DNA from: an uncultured Pelagibacteraceae bacterium
GTDB taxonomy: Bacteria > Pseudomonadota > Alphaproteobacteria > Pelagibacterales > Pelagibacteraceae
DNA length: 35,625 bases
Assembly: GCA_902630665.1 (NCBI GenBank)
Contig: CACOVP010000008.1
Location: 1 to 35,625, forward strand
Direction of reading: 5' to 3'
Shown here: positions 26,787-34,432 of the stretch, one piece after another
Numbering within the stretch: the first letter of the stretch is position 1
Layout: each line of letters opens with the position of its first letter
Notes under the pieces: generated by a model
What the model was told of the DNA's origin: nothing
Databases searched by the model: none
What the model saw: only the letters and a program-made list of their open reading frames with translations
Position numbers and translations under genes: made by a program

Positions 26787-28673
26787 AATATTATTATCTT
26801 TCAAGTCTTGTTTAATTTCATCTAGAATAGCTGGATCATCTATAGTTGCTGGCATTTTATAAGGTTCATTATCTGCAATTTTTCTTACTGTTCCTCTAAG
26901 CACCTTTCCTGATCTAGTTTTAGGCAATCTCTTTACTACAATCGCTATTTTGAATGCCGCAACAGGACCAACCTTTTCTCTTACCATTTTTACACACTCG
27001 CTAATTATATCTTTTTTATCTTTAGTTACCCCAGCTTTAAGTGCTAGCAAACCGATAGGTATTTGACCTTTAAGTTTGTCAGCTATTCCTATTACTGCGC
27101 ATTCCGCAACATTCGGATGTTCTGCTAAAACTTCCTCAATAGCCCCAGTTGATAGTCTATGGCCCGCAACATTAATAATGTCGTCTGTTCTAGACATGAT
27201 CCAAACATATCCATCTTCATCAATGTGTCCCGCATCATAAGTTTGATAATATCCTGGATAAGTAGTCATATAATTCTCTTTATATCTTTTATCCGCTCCC
27301 CAAAGAGTTGGAAAAGTTCCTGGCGGAAGAGGGAGTTTGACAACAATATCACCCATCTTTCCTGGACCCACTTCTTTACCTTCAGAATTTAAAACTTTTA
27401 AATCATAACCTGGCACCGGTTTAAAAGCTGATCCGTATTTTACAGGAAAATTTTCTATTCCTGTACAACTTGATGTTATTGCCCAGCTTGTTTCAGTTTG
27501 CCACCAATGATCGATTACAGGTGAGTTAGAAAGCTTTTCAAACCATTTAATTGTATCAGGGTCGGCTCTTTCACCAGCAAGAAATAGTTTATCAAACTTA
27601 GTCAAATCGTATTTTTTAAAGAATTCTCCATTAGGATCCTCTTTTTTTATAGCTCTAATTGCTGTTGGTGCAGTAAAAAGAGATTTTACTTTATGCTCTG
27701 AAATTACTCTCCAAAAAACTCCTGCGTCAGGAGTTCCCACTGGTTTTCCCTCAAACAAAACTGTCGTACATCCATAAAATAAAGGACCATATACTATATA
27801 AGAGTGTCCAACTATCCAACCAATATCACTAGCAGACCACCATACGTCCTCTGGTTTGATATTGTAAATGTTTTTCATAGTCCATTTTAATGCAACTATA
27901 TGTCCGCCTATATCACGAACTATTCCTTTCGGTAGGCCCGTAGTTCCTGACGTGTAAAGAATATAAGCGTAATCATTCGCATTCATTTTTTCACACTCTG
28001 CAGGCCTAACATCTTTGTGAGCATCGTTCCAGGTAATATCAATCGCGGGATTTAATTCTGCTTTATCCTTTTCTCTTTGAAAAATTATACACTTTTTAAT
28101 TTTATGATTTGCTAATTCCAATGATTTATTAACTAAAGGTTTATAATGAACAGTTCGTCCAGGTTCATAGCCGCAAGAGGCGGTAACAAGTATTTTAGCT
28201 TTAGAGTCATCAATCCTGCTTGCTAATTCGTTTGCCGCAAAGCCCCCGAATACAACTGAGTGTACTGCACCTATTCTCCCACAGGCAAGCATAGCTACTA
28301 CTGCCTCTGGTATCATAGGCATATAGATTATAACCCTATCTCCTTTGCTTACGCCTTGTTTTTTTAAAGCTCCAGCAAATAAAGCTACTTTTTCTTTCAA
28401 CTTATTATAAGTTATATTTTCTTTTGAACCTGTTATGGGACTATCATAAATAATCGCAAGCTTTTCACCTTTACCTTGGTCTACATGTAGATCTAAAGCA
28501 TTATAACATGTATTTGTTACTCCATCTTCGAACCACTTGTAAAACGGAGGATTTTGGGAATTTAAAATTTTTGTAGGTTTTTTATACCAAAATATATCAT
28601 TAGAGATTTCTTTCCAAAAATCCTCTCGATTTTTGATAGATTTTTGGTAAATGTCATTATATTTTTGAGTCAA
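26775..28673 (-). CDS. prpE: Propionyl-CoA synthetase (AMP-forming acyl-CoA synthetase)
   Basis: Activates propionate (or acetate) to the CoA thioester via an acyl-adenylate. The 632 residues are full length. Seen: YQKSIKNREDFW near the N-terminus as in PrpE, the P-loop YTSGTTGLPKG, DIGWIVGHSYIVYGPL, the DHWWQTETSWAI block (PrpE-like; acetyl-CoA synthetases usually read WWQTETGG), the hinge region SRTDDIINVAGHRLSTG, and the acetylatable Lys site LPKTRSGKVLRG. The start is TTG: no in-frame ATG fits, and the N-terminus aligns with known PrpE starts. No methylcitrate-cycle genes are adjacent. The 5' side faces proteorhodopsin across 228 bases. Confidence 0.9.
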   Translation of the reverse strand: MTQKYNDIYQKSIKNREDFWKEISNDIFWYKKPTKILNSQNPPFYKWFEDGVTNTCYNALDLHVDQGKGEKLAIIYDSPITGSKENITYNKLKEKVALFAGALKKQGVSKGDRVIIYMPMIPEAVVAMLACGRIGAVHSVVFGGFAANELASRIDDSKAKILVTASCGYEPGRTVHYKPLVNKSLELANHKIKKCIIFQREKDKAELNPAIDITWNDAHKDVRPAECEKMNANDYAYILYTSGTTGLPKGIVRDIGGHIVALKWTMKNIYNIKPEDVWWSASDIGWIVGHSYIVYGPLFYGCTTVLFEGKPVGTPDAGVFWRVISEHKVKSLFTAPTAIRAIKKEDPNGEFFKKYDLTKFDKLFLAGERADPDTIKWFEKLSNSPVIDHWWQTETSWAITSSCTGIENFPVKYGSAFKPVPGYDLKVLNSEGKEVGPGKMGDIVVKLPLPPGTFPTLWGADKRYKENYMTTYPGYYQTYDAGHIDEDGYVWIMSRTDDIINVAGHRLSTGAIEEVLAEHPNVAECAVIGIADKLKGQIPIGLLALKAGVTKDKKDIISECVKMVREKVGPVAAFKIAIVVKRLPKTRSGKVLRGTVRKIADNEPYKMPATIDDPAILDEIKQDLKDNNILKL

Positions 28674-28852
28674 TTCTTACCCCCGGAATTTCTTTCATTC
28701 TTAAGATTATTTCATAAATATCCCCAAAAAAAAATAGAAAATCCAACAAATATGCGGTTTTTTTGCAAAAAAAACACTTCACTGTAACTTTGTTTTTTAC
28801 TAAGGTCCTCCACATATTATTCGGTGGTGAATTTATTTATCACTCGTCCGAG

Positions 28853-28870
28853 TAGTTTATATATAAACTA
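28853..28870. repeat. Perfect 18-base palindrome in the proteorhodopsin leader
   Basis: TAGTTTATATATAAACTA equals its own reverse complement. As DNA it could be an operator for a dimeric regulator; as RNA it would be a seven-pair stem with a TATA loop 31 bases before the start codon. It is immediately preceded by a second inverted repeat, ACTCG-TC-CGAGT. Confidence 0.6.
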
Positions 28871-28890
28871 AACGAAAACTAAACAAACGA

Positions 28891-28896
28891 GGGAGG
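28891..28896 (+). promoter_or_regulatory. Strong Shine-Dalgarno of proteorhodopsin
   Basis: GGGAGG lies five bases before the ATG at 28902. Most other genes here have no recognisable ribosome site, so this marks the rhodopsin for high translation. Confidence 0.8.
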
Positions 28897-28901
28897 TTTT
28901 C

Positions 28902-29672
28902 ATGAGAAAATTAGGTCTTCTTGCTTTAGCAGCTGTTGCCTTTTTAGGTATAACAAGCTCAGCTAACGCAGCGACTGCATTGTTACAGACAAATGATTTC
29001 GTAGGAATTTCATTTTGGCTTGTATCAATGGGAATGATCGCAACAACTGTGTTTTTCTTTGCAGAAAGAGGAACTGTTGCTGCATCATGGAGAACATCTT
29101 TAACAGTAGCTGGACTTGTAACTGGTGTTGCATTTGTTCACTACATGTACATGAGAGAAGTTTGGGTGTCGACTGGTGACTCGCCAACGGTATACAGATA
29201 TATCGACTGGTTAATCACAGTACCACTTCAAATGATCGAATTCTATCTAATCTTGGCAGCTGTTAGAAAGGTGCCAACTTCTATATTCTGGAAGCTATTA
29301 ATTGGTTCATTAGTAATGTTAATCGGTGGATACTTAGGTGAAGCTGGTTACATACAACCATTCGTAGGTTTCGTAATTGGAATGGCTGGATGGATTTACA
29401 TCTTGTTTGAAATATTTTCAGGAGAGGCTGGAACAATGGCGGCAAAAGCTGGTAACAAGGCTATGTCGACAGCGTTCAGCGCTATGAGAATAATCGTAAC
29501 TATTGGTTGGGCGATTTATCCATTAGGATATATTTTCGGTTACCTAACTGGTGGTGTAGATGCAAATGCTTTAAACGTTATTTATAACTTAGCTGACTTT
29601 GTTAACAAGATCGCTTTTGGTCTTGTAATCTGGGCAGCAGCAATGCAGAACACAAGATTATCGTCTAGATAA
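28902..29672 (+). CDS. Proteorhodopsin, blue-tuned light-driven proton pump
   Basis: A retinal-binding seven-helix protein that pumps protons outward in light. The 256 residues start with a cleavable signal peptide (MRKLGLLALAAVAFLG, cut near ANA/AT). With a +5 offset to the reference green proteorhodopsin: His80 (H75), Arg99 (R94), proton acceptor Asp102 (D97), tuning residue Gln110 (L105), proton donor Glu113 (E108) and retinal Schiff-base Lys236 (K231). The acidic donor indicates a proton pump, and Gln at the tuning site is the blue-absorbing form. Codon use is richer in ATC, TTC, AAC and GGT than in neighbours, as in highly expressed genes. A strong Shine-Dalgarno precedes it and a strong terminator follows. 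No retinal-synthesis genes are nearby. Confidence 0.97.
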   Translation: MRKLGLLALAAVAFLGITSSANAATALLQTNDFVGISFWLVSMGMIATTVFFFAERGTVAASWRTSLTVAGLVTGVAFVHYMYMREVWVSTGDSPTVYRYIDWLITVPLQMIEFYLILAAVRKVPTSIFWKLLIGSLVMLIGGYLGEAGYIQPFVGFVIGMAGWIYILFEIFSGEAGTMAAKAGNKAMSTAFSAMRIIVTIGWAIYPLGYIFGYLTGGVDANALNVIYNLADFVNKIAFGLVIWAAAMQNTRLSSR

Positions 29673-29693
29673 TAGATAAAAACTAATAATTAA

Positions 29694-29729
29694 GGGCAGG
29701 TATGTCTTACATACTTGCCCTTTTTTTTT
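29694..29729 (+). terminator. Strong intrinsic terminator after proteorhodopsin
   Basis: GGGCAGGTATGT (29694-29705) pairs with ACATACTTGCCC (29709-29720) over 12 positions with one G-T wobble and a CTT loop, followed directly by nine Ts. It is the clearest terminator in the window and separates the rhodopsin from the ferredoxin operon. Confidence 0.93.
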
Positions 29730-29742
29730 AGATACTTATATT
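29715..29742 (+). promoter_or_regulatory. Candidate ferredoxin promoter built into the terminator
   Basis: TTGCCC (29715-29720), the last bases of the terminator stem, is a 4/6 match to a -35 box. The T-run is a 16-base spacer, and TATATT (29737-29742) is a 5/6 match to a -10 box. The predicted start is at or within a base or so of the ferredoxin ATG (29749), which has no Shine-Dalgarno, so the mRNA may be leaderless. Confidence 0.45.
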
Positions 29743-29748
29743 AAATTA

Positions 29749-30069
29749 ATGCCAAAGATTACTTATAAAGATATTAAAGGAGCATCAAAAACAATTGAAG
29801 TGGACAATGGTTTGTCCGTTATGGAAGGCGCCATTCAAAATGAAATTCCAGGAATAGATGCTGATTGCGGTGGATCGATGGCTTGTGCAACTTGTCACGT
29901 TTACGTAAATGAAAAATGGTTTCATAAATTACCTAAAGCAGAAAGTGCAGAAATAGATATGATAGACATGGCCTTTGAACCAAAAAAAAATAGCAGACTA
30001 AGTTGTCAAATAATCGTTAGCGATGAATTAGATGGTTTAGAGATAACGACTCCAGAAAAACAAACTTAA
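29749..30069 (+). CDS. [2Fe-2S] ferredoxin, adrenodoxin type
   Basis: Small electron carrier. The 106 residues have Cys40, Cys46, Cys49 and Cys86, the CX5CX2CX36C spacing of adrenodoxin/ISC-type ferredoxins. Around them are DADCGGSMACATCHVYV and SRLSCQI, close to alphaproteobacterial FdxB-like proteins. The next gene, whose start overlaps this stop by one base, is a ferredoxin-NADP reductase, so the two are very likely redox partners. Other ferredoxin clients (Fe-S assembly, P450s, desaturases or carotenoid oxygenases) are possible. It starts 19 bases after the rhodopsin terminator. Confidence 0.93.
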   Translation: MPKITYKDIKGASKTIEVDNGLSVMEGAIQNEIPGIDADCGGSMACATCHVYVNEKWFHKLPKAESAEIDMIDMAFEPKKNSRLSCQIIVSDELDGLEITTPEKQT

Positions 30070-31082
30070 TGAAAAAAACAGATGTTATAATTATTGGTGC
30101 TGGTCCAGTAGGTCTTTTTGCAGTTCATCAGCTTGGCATTAAAGGTCTTAAAGCAGTAGTAATTGACAACCTTGATAAAGCTGGTGGACAATGTATTGAA
30201 CTTTATCCAGACAAACCTATTTATGATATTCCGGCAGTTCCAGAATGCACTGGAGAACAACTAACTACAAGATTGTTAGAACAAATAAAACCATTTAAAA
30301 CTGAATTTTTTTTAAATGAGAGAGTTGACGAAGTACATCAAGAAAAAGAGAATTGGGTTGTAAAAACAAATAATCAAAAAGAATTTATTGCTCCTAACAT
30401 TATTATCGCAGGTGGAGTGGGCTCATTTGAACCTAGAAAAATATCCCTAAAAGAAGCAGAGAAGTTAGAGGGAAAATCTGTATTTTATGCGGTAAGAAAT
30501 AAAGAGCAGTTTAAAAATAAAAAAATATCAATTTTTGGGGGAGGAGATTCCGCTTTAGATTGGGCTTTAGAGCTATCAAAATTTTCAAAAATAACACTTA
30601 TACATAGAAGAAATGAGTTTAGGGGAGCTCAGCACACTCTTTCTGAAATAAAAAAATTAGAGAAAGAGGATAAAGTATCAATTAAAACTCCTTGTCAAAT
30701 TGAATCTTTAGATAACCAAAATGAGCTTAAGTCTATCACTATTAAGTTTGATGATGGAAAAACAGAAAAAATTTCAACTGATGTCATTCTTGGATTTTTT
30801 GGTTTAATAATGAAACTTGGCCCAATTGCTGAATGGGGATTGAATATGGACAAAAAAACTATTGAGGTAAACCCAGAAAATTTTGAAACAAATAAGAAAG
30901 GTATATTTGCAGCTGGCGATATTTGTTCTTATCCAGGAAAACTAAAATTAATTCTCTCAGGTTTTCACGAGGTTGCTCTTGCTTCAGTTGAATGTTTTAA
31001 AAGAGCTAGACCTAATGAAAAATATAGGTTTGAATTCACAACATCTTCCAAAACAATTCAAGATAGACTAGGAAAAAAATGA
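30069..31082 (+). CDS. Ferredoxin-NADP+ reductase, thioredoxin-reductase-like (type 2)
   Basis: FAD enzyme that exchanges electrons between NADPH and ferredoxin. The 337 residues have an N-terminal FAD motif IIGAGPVGL (8-16), GGQCIELYPDKPIYDIPAVP, a central NADPH motif GGGDSALDWALEL, and the closing FAD segment FAAGDICSYPGKLKLI. The CxxC redox pair of true thioredoxin reductases is absent, which is the hallmark of the YumC/FNR2 group. It overlaps ferredoxin at its start and GST at its end (ATGA). The direction of electron flow in the cell is not set by sequence; supplying reduced ferredoxin from NADPH is most likely. Confidence 0.93.
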   Translation: MKKTDVIIIGAGPVGLFAVHQLGIKGLKAVVIDNLDKAGGQCIELYPDKPIYDIPAVPECTGEQLTTRLLEQIKPFKTEFFLNERVDEVHQEKENWVVKTNNQKEFIAPNIIIAGGVGSFEPRKISLKEAEKLEGKSVFYAVRNKEQFKNKKISIFGGGDSALDWALELSKFSKITLIHRRNEFRGAQHTLSEIKKLEKEDKVSIKTPCQIESLDNQNELKSITIKFDDGKTEKISTDVILGFFGLIMKLGPIAEWGLNMDKKTIEVNPENFETNKKGIFAAGDICSYPGKLKLILSGFHEVALASVECFKRARPNEKYRFEFTTSSKTIQDRLGKK

Positions 31083-31705
31083 TTGAACTGCTTACCGCTA
31101 ATACTCCAAACGGTAAAAAGATTTCAATTATGCTTGAGGAAATAAAATTTAAGTACAAAGTTACAAAAATAAATATCAATAAAGATGAACAGTTTAATCC
31201 TAAGTTTGTAAAACTTAGCCCATTTAGAAAAATTCCAGTTATTATTGATCACGAGAATAATCTAAGCTTATTCGAGTCCGGAGCAATTTTAATTTACCTA
31301 GCTGAAAAAAGTGGAAAATTTTATGATGAAAGTCAAAGGACTGTCATTAATCAATGGCTTATGGGTCAAATGGGATACGTAGGACCAATGTTGGGCCAAC
31401 ATCATCAGTTTCATCATTATAATCCTGGAAAAAGTGATTTTGGTGAAAAAAGGTATTTCAAAATTTCTGAGAGAATTTATAAAGAATTGGACGAAAGGTT
31501 ATCAAATTCTAAGTATTTAGCTGGCGAAAAATACACAATTGCAGATATTGCAACATTTCCATGGATTGCAAGACATGAATGGCATGATATTGGCTTATCA
31601 AACTACCAGCACCTATCTAGATGGTATCAGCTTATTTCAAAAAGAGAATCAGTCATAAAAGGCTATGATTTGTTAAAAAAGGGTGAGGAAATTCCTAAAG
31701 TTTAA
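31079..31705 (+). CDS. Glutathione S-transferase-like protein (Nu-class-like)
   Basis: The 208 residues comprise a thioredoxin-like N-terminal domain (about 1-80) and a helical C-terminal domain. The N-terminal TANTPNGKKISIMLEE contains the TPN motif used by YfcG/YghU-type (Nu class) enzymes in place of a catalytic Tyr/Ser/Cys. FESGAILIYLAEK is the glutathione-binding edge, and YTIADIATFPW is the conserved helix N-cap. Nu-class members in E. coli show disulphide-reductase activity, which would suit a redox operon. It overlaps FNR by four bases. Its TAA is shared with convergent dksA in a TTAA. Confidence 0.88.
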   Translation: MIELLTANTPNGKKISIMLEEIKFKYKVTKININKDEQFNPKFVKLSPFRKIPVIIDHENNLSLFESGAILIYLAEKSGKFYDESQRTVINQWLMGQMGYVGPMLGQHHQFHHYNPGKSDFGEKRYFKISERIYKELDERLSNSKYLAGEKYTIADIATFPWIARHEWHDIGLSNYQHLSRWYQLISKRESVIKGYDLLKKGEEIPKV

Positions 31706-32124
31706 TCTTCTATAAAAATCTTTTCATCTCTTTCGTGACGCTCTTGTGCCTCTATAGATAAAGTAGCGACTGGTCTAGCTATCAATCTTTTTAGTCCAAT
31801 TTGCTCACCAGTTTCTTCACAGTAGCCATAAGTACCCTCTTTAATTCTTTGTAAAGCAGAATTAATTTTTGAAATTAGTTTTCTACTTCTGTTTAATGCT
31901 TTTAATTCTACAGATTTATCAGTGTATGAAGAGGCTTGATCAACCATATCAGCTGAGGAAACGCTATCATCAGAGGAATTTAAAATATTACCCAGGTTAT
32001 TCGATTTGATTATATCATTTTTCCATTTAAGAAGTTCTTCAGTAAAAAATTTTTTATGTTTTGCACACATGTATTTTTCTTTAGAATTGGGAATATATTT
32101 CTTTATAGTGGTTTTTTTTGACAT
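31702..32124 (-). CDS. dksA: DksA/TraR-family transcription regulator
   Basis: Binds the RNA polymerase secondary channel and, with ppGpp, tunes stringent-type responses. A TTG at 32166 would give 154 residues, but the ATG at 32124 gives 140 with a normal N-terminus (MSKKTTIKKYIPNSKEKYM). The coiled-coil tip has DMVDQA, matching the DxxDxA motif needed for activity. The zinc-finger region reads YGYCEETGEQIGLKRLIARP, with one Cys where E. coli has four; that single-Cys form is usual in alphaproteobacteria. It is convergent with the redox operon and divergent from the GT39 gene across 71 bases. Confidence 0.9.
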   Translation of the reverse strand: MSKKTTIKKYIPNSKEKYMCAKHKKFFTEELLKWKNDIIKSNNLGNILNSSDDSVSSADMVDQASSYTDKSVELKALNRSRKLISKINSALQRIKEGTYGYCEETGEQIGLKRLIARPVATLSIEAQERHERDEKIFIED

Positions 32125-32195
32125 TTTTAAATTTCGGAAGTATATGTTTGATTTTATTCGTGTCAATAGCTTATAAATTGTAATAATTTCAATAT

Positions 32196-33569
32196 ATGAT
32201 AAATAAAAATAACGTATATAAATATTATTATATTTTTTTATCTTCTCACTTATTAATTTGGACAGTTATCCCAAGCATATCAAACGTTAATCTACCTTTA
32301 GATACTATTGAGGCTTTAGCATGGGGAAGTAATTTAGATTGGGGATTTAATAAACATCCTCCGTTAAGTGCATTTGCCGTAGAGGTAGTTTACCGAATTT
32401 TTGGAAATCAAGATTGGGCCTATTACATTTTAAGTCAAATTTTTGTGGTTTTTTCTTTTATAGTAATTTTTAAATTATCTCTTCACTTATTTAATAACCC
32501 CAATTATGCTCTATTATCAATTTTTTTACTCGAAGGTATATTTTTTTATAATTTCACCACTCCAGAATTTAATGTGAATATCGCTCAACTGCCTTTTTGG
32601 GCTTTAACTATTTATTTTTCGTATAGATGCACTAAACATAATAAGATTACAGATTTTATATTATTAGGTTTATTTATAGGCCTAGGAATTTTATCAAAAT
32701 ATTTATTTTTTTACTTAGTTGCCGGAGTAAAACTTTTATTTCTTTATTTAATTTTCAAGAAAAAAAAATTAAATTTATTTTATCTTTTAATACCAGGGCT
32801 AATTACCTTGGTAGTAATTATGCCACATCTAATGTGGCTATATGAAAATAATTTTACTACTGTCAGATATGGATTCAATAGAACTGGGGGTATCGGAAGT
32901 TTAAGTGATCATATTTTTTTACCAATTTTTTTTATTTTCAAACAAATAGGGCTTCTACTACCTATTTTAATTATGAGTTATTTCTTAATAAAAAAGATCA
33001 AAAAAATCAAAATCAATTTTAGTGAAAATAATGTTTTTGTTTTTTTTATGTTTTTGGTTCCAATAATATTAATTGTACTTACATCAATTTTATTCGGTGT
33101 AAAAATAAGAACTATGTGGATGACACCTTTTTACCTTTTAGCTGGAGTCTTTATTATTGAGATTCTAAAAAAACACCTTAATATAAAATCATTAAATAAA
33201 TTTTACGTTTCTTTTTTATTTTTCTTTTTTTTGTCCCCAATTTTGTATTTATTAGTCTCACTTAATAATGATCGTAAAAGAACTGATTATCCTGGAAAAG
33301 AAATAGCAAGGTTGGTGCAAAATAAATGGGATAATAATTTTACAAATGAAATTAAAATTGTAATTGGCGATGAGTGGTATGCCGGAAATTTGTCTTATCA
33401 TTTATATTCCAGACCGGTATGGATCAACGACTTTAAGGAAAAATCTTCAAGTGTGGCTAATGACGAAGGTGTAATATATACAGGCAATCCCAAAATATTA
33501 AAGAAAATTTGCCCTGGAGTGTTTGGAACTATCAGGCCAGTCGGATATTGCATGATTGGTAGAAAATGA
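32196..33569 (+). CDS. GT39-family (PMT/ArnT-like) membrane glycosyltransferase
   Basis: A 457-residue polytopic protein with about ten hydrophobic segments. The first external loop contains LPLDTIEALAWG and NKHPPLSAF, the acidic and HPP features of the PMT_2/ArnT group, which move a sugar from polyprenyl phosphate to protein, lipid A or another acceptor at the periplasmic face. A soluble C-terminal part follows the last helix (from about residue 360). Its stop overlaps the GT2 start (ATGA). The pairing implies that the GT2 enzyme makes the lipid-linked donor. The acceptor is unknown. Confidence 0.85.
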   Translation: MINKNNVYKYYYIFLSSHLLIWTVIPSISNVNLPLDTIEALAWGSNLDWGFNKHPPLSAFAVEVVYRIFGNQDWAYYILSQIFVVFSFIVIFKLSLHLFNNPNYALLSIFLLEGIFFYNFTTPEFNVNIAQLPFWALTIYFSYRCTKHNKITDFILLGLFIGLGILSKYLFFYLVAGVKLLFLYLIFKKKKLNLFYLLIPGLITLVVIMPHLMWLYENNFTTVRYGFNRTGGIGSLSDHIFLPIFFIFKQIGLLLPILIMSYFLIKKIKKIKINFSENNVFVFFMFLVPIILIVLTSILFGVKIRTMWMTPFYLLAGVFIIEILKKHLNIKSLNKFYVSFLFFFFLSPILYLLVSLNNDRKRTDYPGKEIARLVQNKWDNNFTNEIKIVIGDEWYAGNLSYHLYSRPVWINDFKEKSSSVANDEGVIYTGNPKILKKICPGVFGTIRPVGYCMIGRK

Positions 33570-34432
33570 AAAGAGTTATTATTTTAGTACCAGTCTTTAA
33601 TGATTGGGAGTCTCTAAAAAGACTATTACAAGAGATTAATAAGAATATTAAAAATTTTAAAAATATAGTTTTTGATTGTTTTATTGTTAATGATGCCTCT
33701 ACAATTAAACAACCAAAGATGGAAAAACCTGATTTAATAAATCTAATCAAAATATTTAATATGAAAAAAAATCAAGGTCATGCTAGATGTAATGCTTTTG
33801 GTATAAAATTTATATTTGAGCAAGAGGAATTTGATAATCTCATTGTTATGGATGGGGACGGAGAAGACAGGCCTCAGGAAATAAAAGATCTAATAAATCA
33901 ATCAATCAAAGACCCAAACAAATCTATTGTTGCAAAAAGAATTAAAAGATCAGAGGGTTTATTTTTTCAATTACTTTATAAATTTCATAAATTATTGACT
34001 TTATTCTTTACTGGTCAAAATATTAACTTTGGTAACTTTACCTGTCTTACAAAAGCTGATGTAGGAGTCTTGTCTACCAGGGGAAGTTTATGGAATAGTT
34101 TCTCAGGTACTCTAAAAAAAAATATTAAATATTTTAATGAAATTAATTCAATTAGGGGTTCGAGATATTATGGTCCCTCAAAAATGCGTTTCTCGCAACT
34201 AATATTACACTCTTTATCAATAATTAGTGTTTTCAAGTATCAAGTTTTTTTCCGGTCTCTTTTGATTTTTTTTTTAATAAGTTTACTAAATAATTTTATT
34301 GGAACATTGTCGCTTATTCTTCAGTTTTTACTTATAATTTTTAATTTTATAATATTTGTAATATCTCTGAGAGAAAAAAAAATAGACCTTATAAATTCTC
34401 AAAATAACTTGAGAGACATTAAAGAGATATAA
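33566..34432 (+). CDS. GT2-family glycosyltransferase (polyprenyl-phosphate sugar synthase-like)
   Basis: The 288 residues start with a GT-A fold: IILVPVFNDWESL, FIVNDAST, and the metal site VMDGDGEDRP (DxD). A conserved NINFGNFTCL segment follows, typical of DPM1/ArnC/GtrB-type enzymes. The C-terminus has two hydrophobic helices (about 228-270) that would anchor it in the inner membrane. It most likely loads a sugar onto undecaprenyl phosphate for the GT39 enzyme encoded just before it. The sugar cannot be predicted. Confidence 0.85.
   Translation: MKRVIILVPVFNDWESLKRLLQEINKNIKNFKNIVFDCFIVNDASTIKQPKMEKPDLINLIKIFNMKKNQGHARCNAFGIKFIFEQEEFDNLIVMDGDGEDRPQEIKDLINQSIKDPNKSIVAKRIKRSEGLFFQLLYKFHKLLTLFFTGQNINFGNFTCLTKADVGVLSTRGSLWNSFSGTLKKNIKYFNEINSIRGSRYYGPSKMRFSQLILHSLSIISVFKYQVFFRSLLIFFLISLLNNFIGTLSLILQFLLIIFNFIIFVISLREKKIDLINSQNNLRDIKEI

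Larger units (their letters stand above)
28674..28901 (+). promoter_or_regulatory. Long intergenic control region and leader of proteorhodopsin
   Basis: At 228 bases this is the largest gene-free gap in the window. In order it holds: a near-perfect T7-GC-A8 palindrome (28757-28775); a weak promoter pair TTGTTT (28790-28795) and CATATT (28813-28818); CCTCC at 28807-28811, complementary to the GGAGG ribosome site; GTGA/TCAC arms (28827-28843); ACTCG-TC-CGAGT (28842-28853); an 18-base perfect palindrome (28853-28870); AAACTAAAC twice at an 11-base period (28865-28873, 28876-28884); and a strong Shine-Dalgarno. It also contains the prpE promoter on the other strand. I cannot place the transcription start with confidence. 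Confidence 0.55.

Noticed and set aside
26775..28673. Acetyl-CoA synthetase (acs) rather than prpE
   Set aside because: The N-terminal YQKSI..FW pattern and WWQTETSWAI block fit PrpE better, though acetate use cannot be excluded.
28902..29672. Chloride- or sodium-pumping rhodopsin, or xanthorhodopsin
   Set aside because: The acceptor Asp102, donor Glu113 and neighbouring motifs are those of proton-pumping proteorhodopsin.
31702..32166. DksA zinc finger broken by mutation
   Set aside because: The single-cysteine form CEETGExIGLKRLxARP is normal for alphaproteobacterial DksA.
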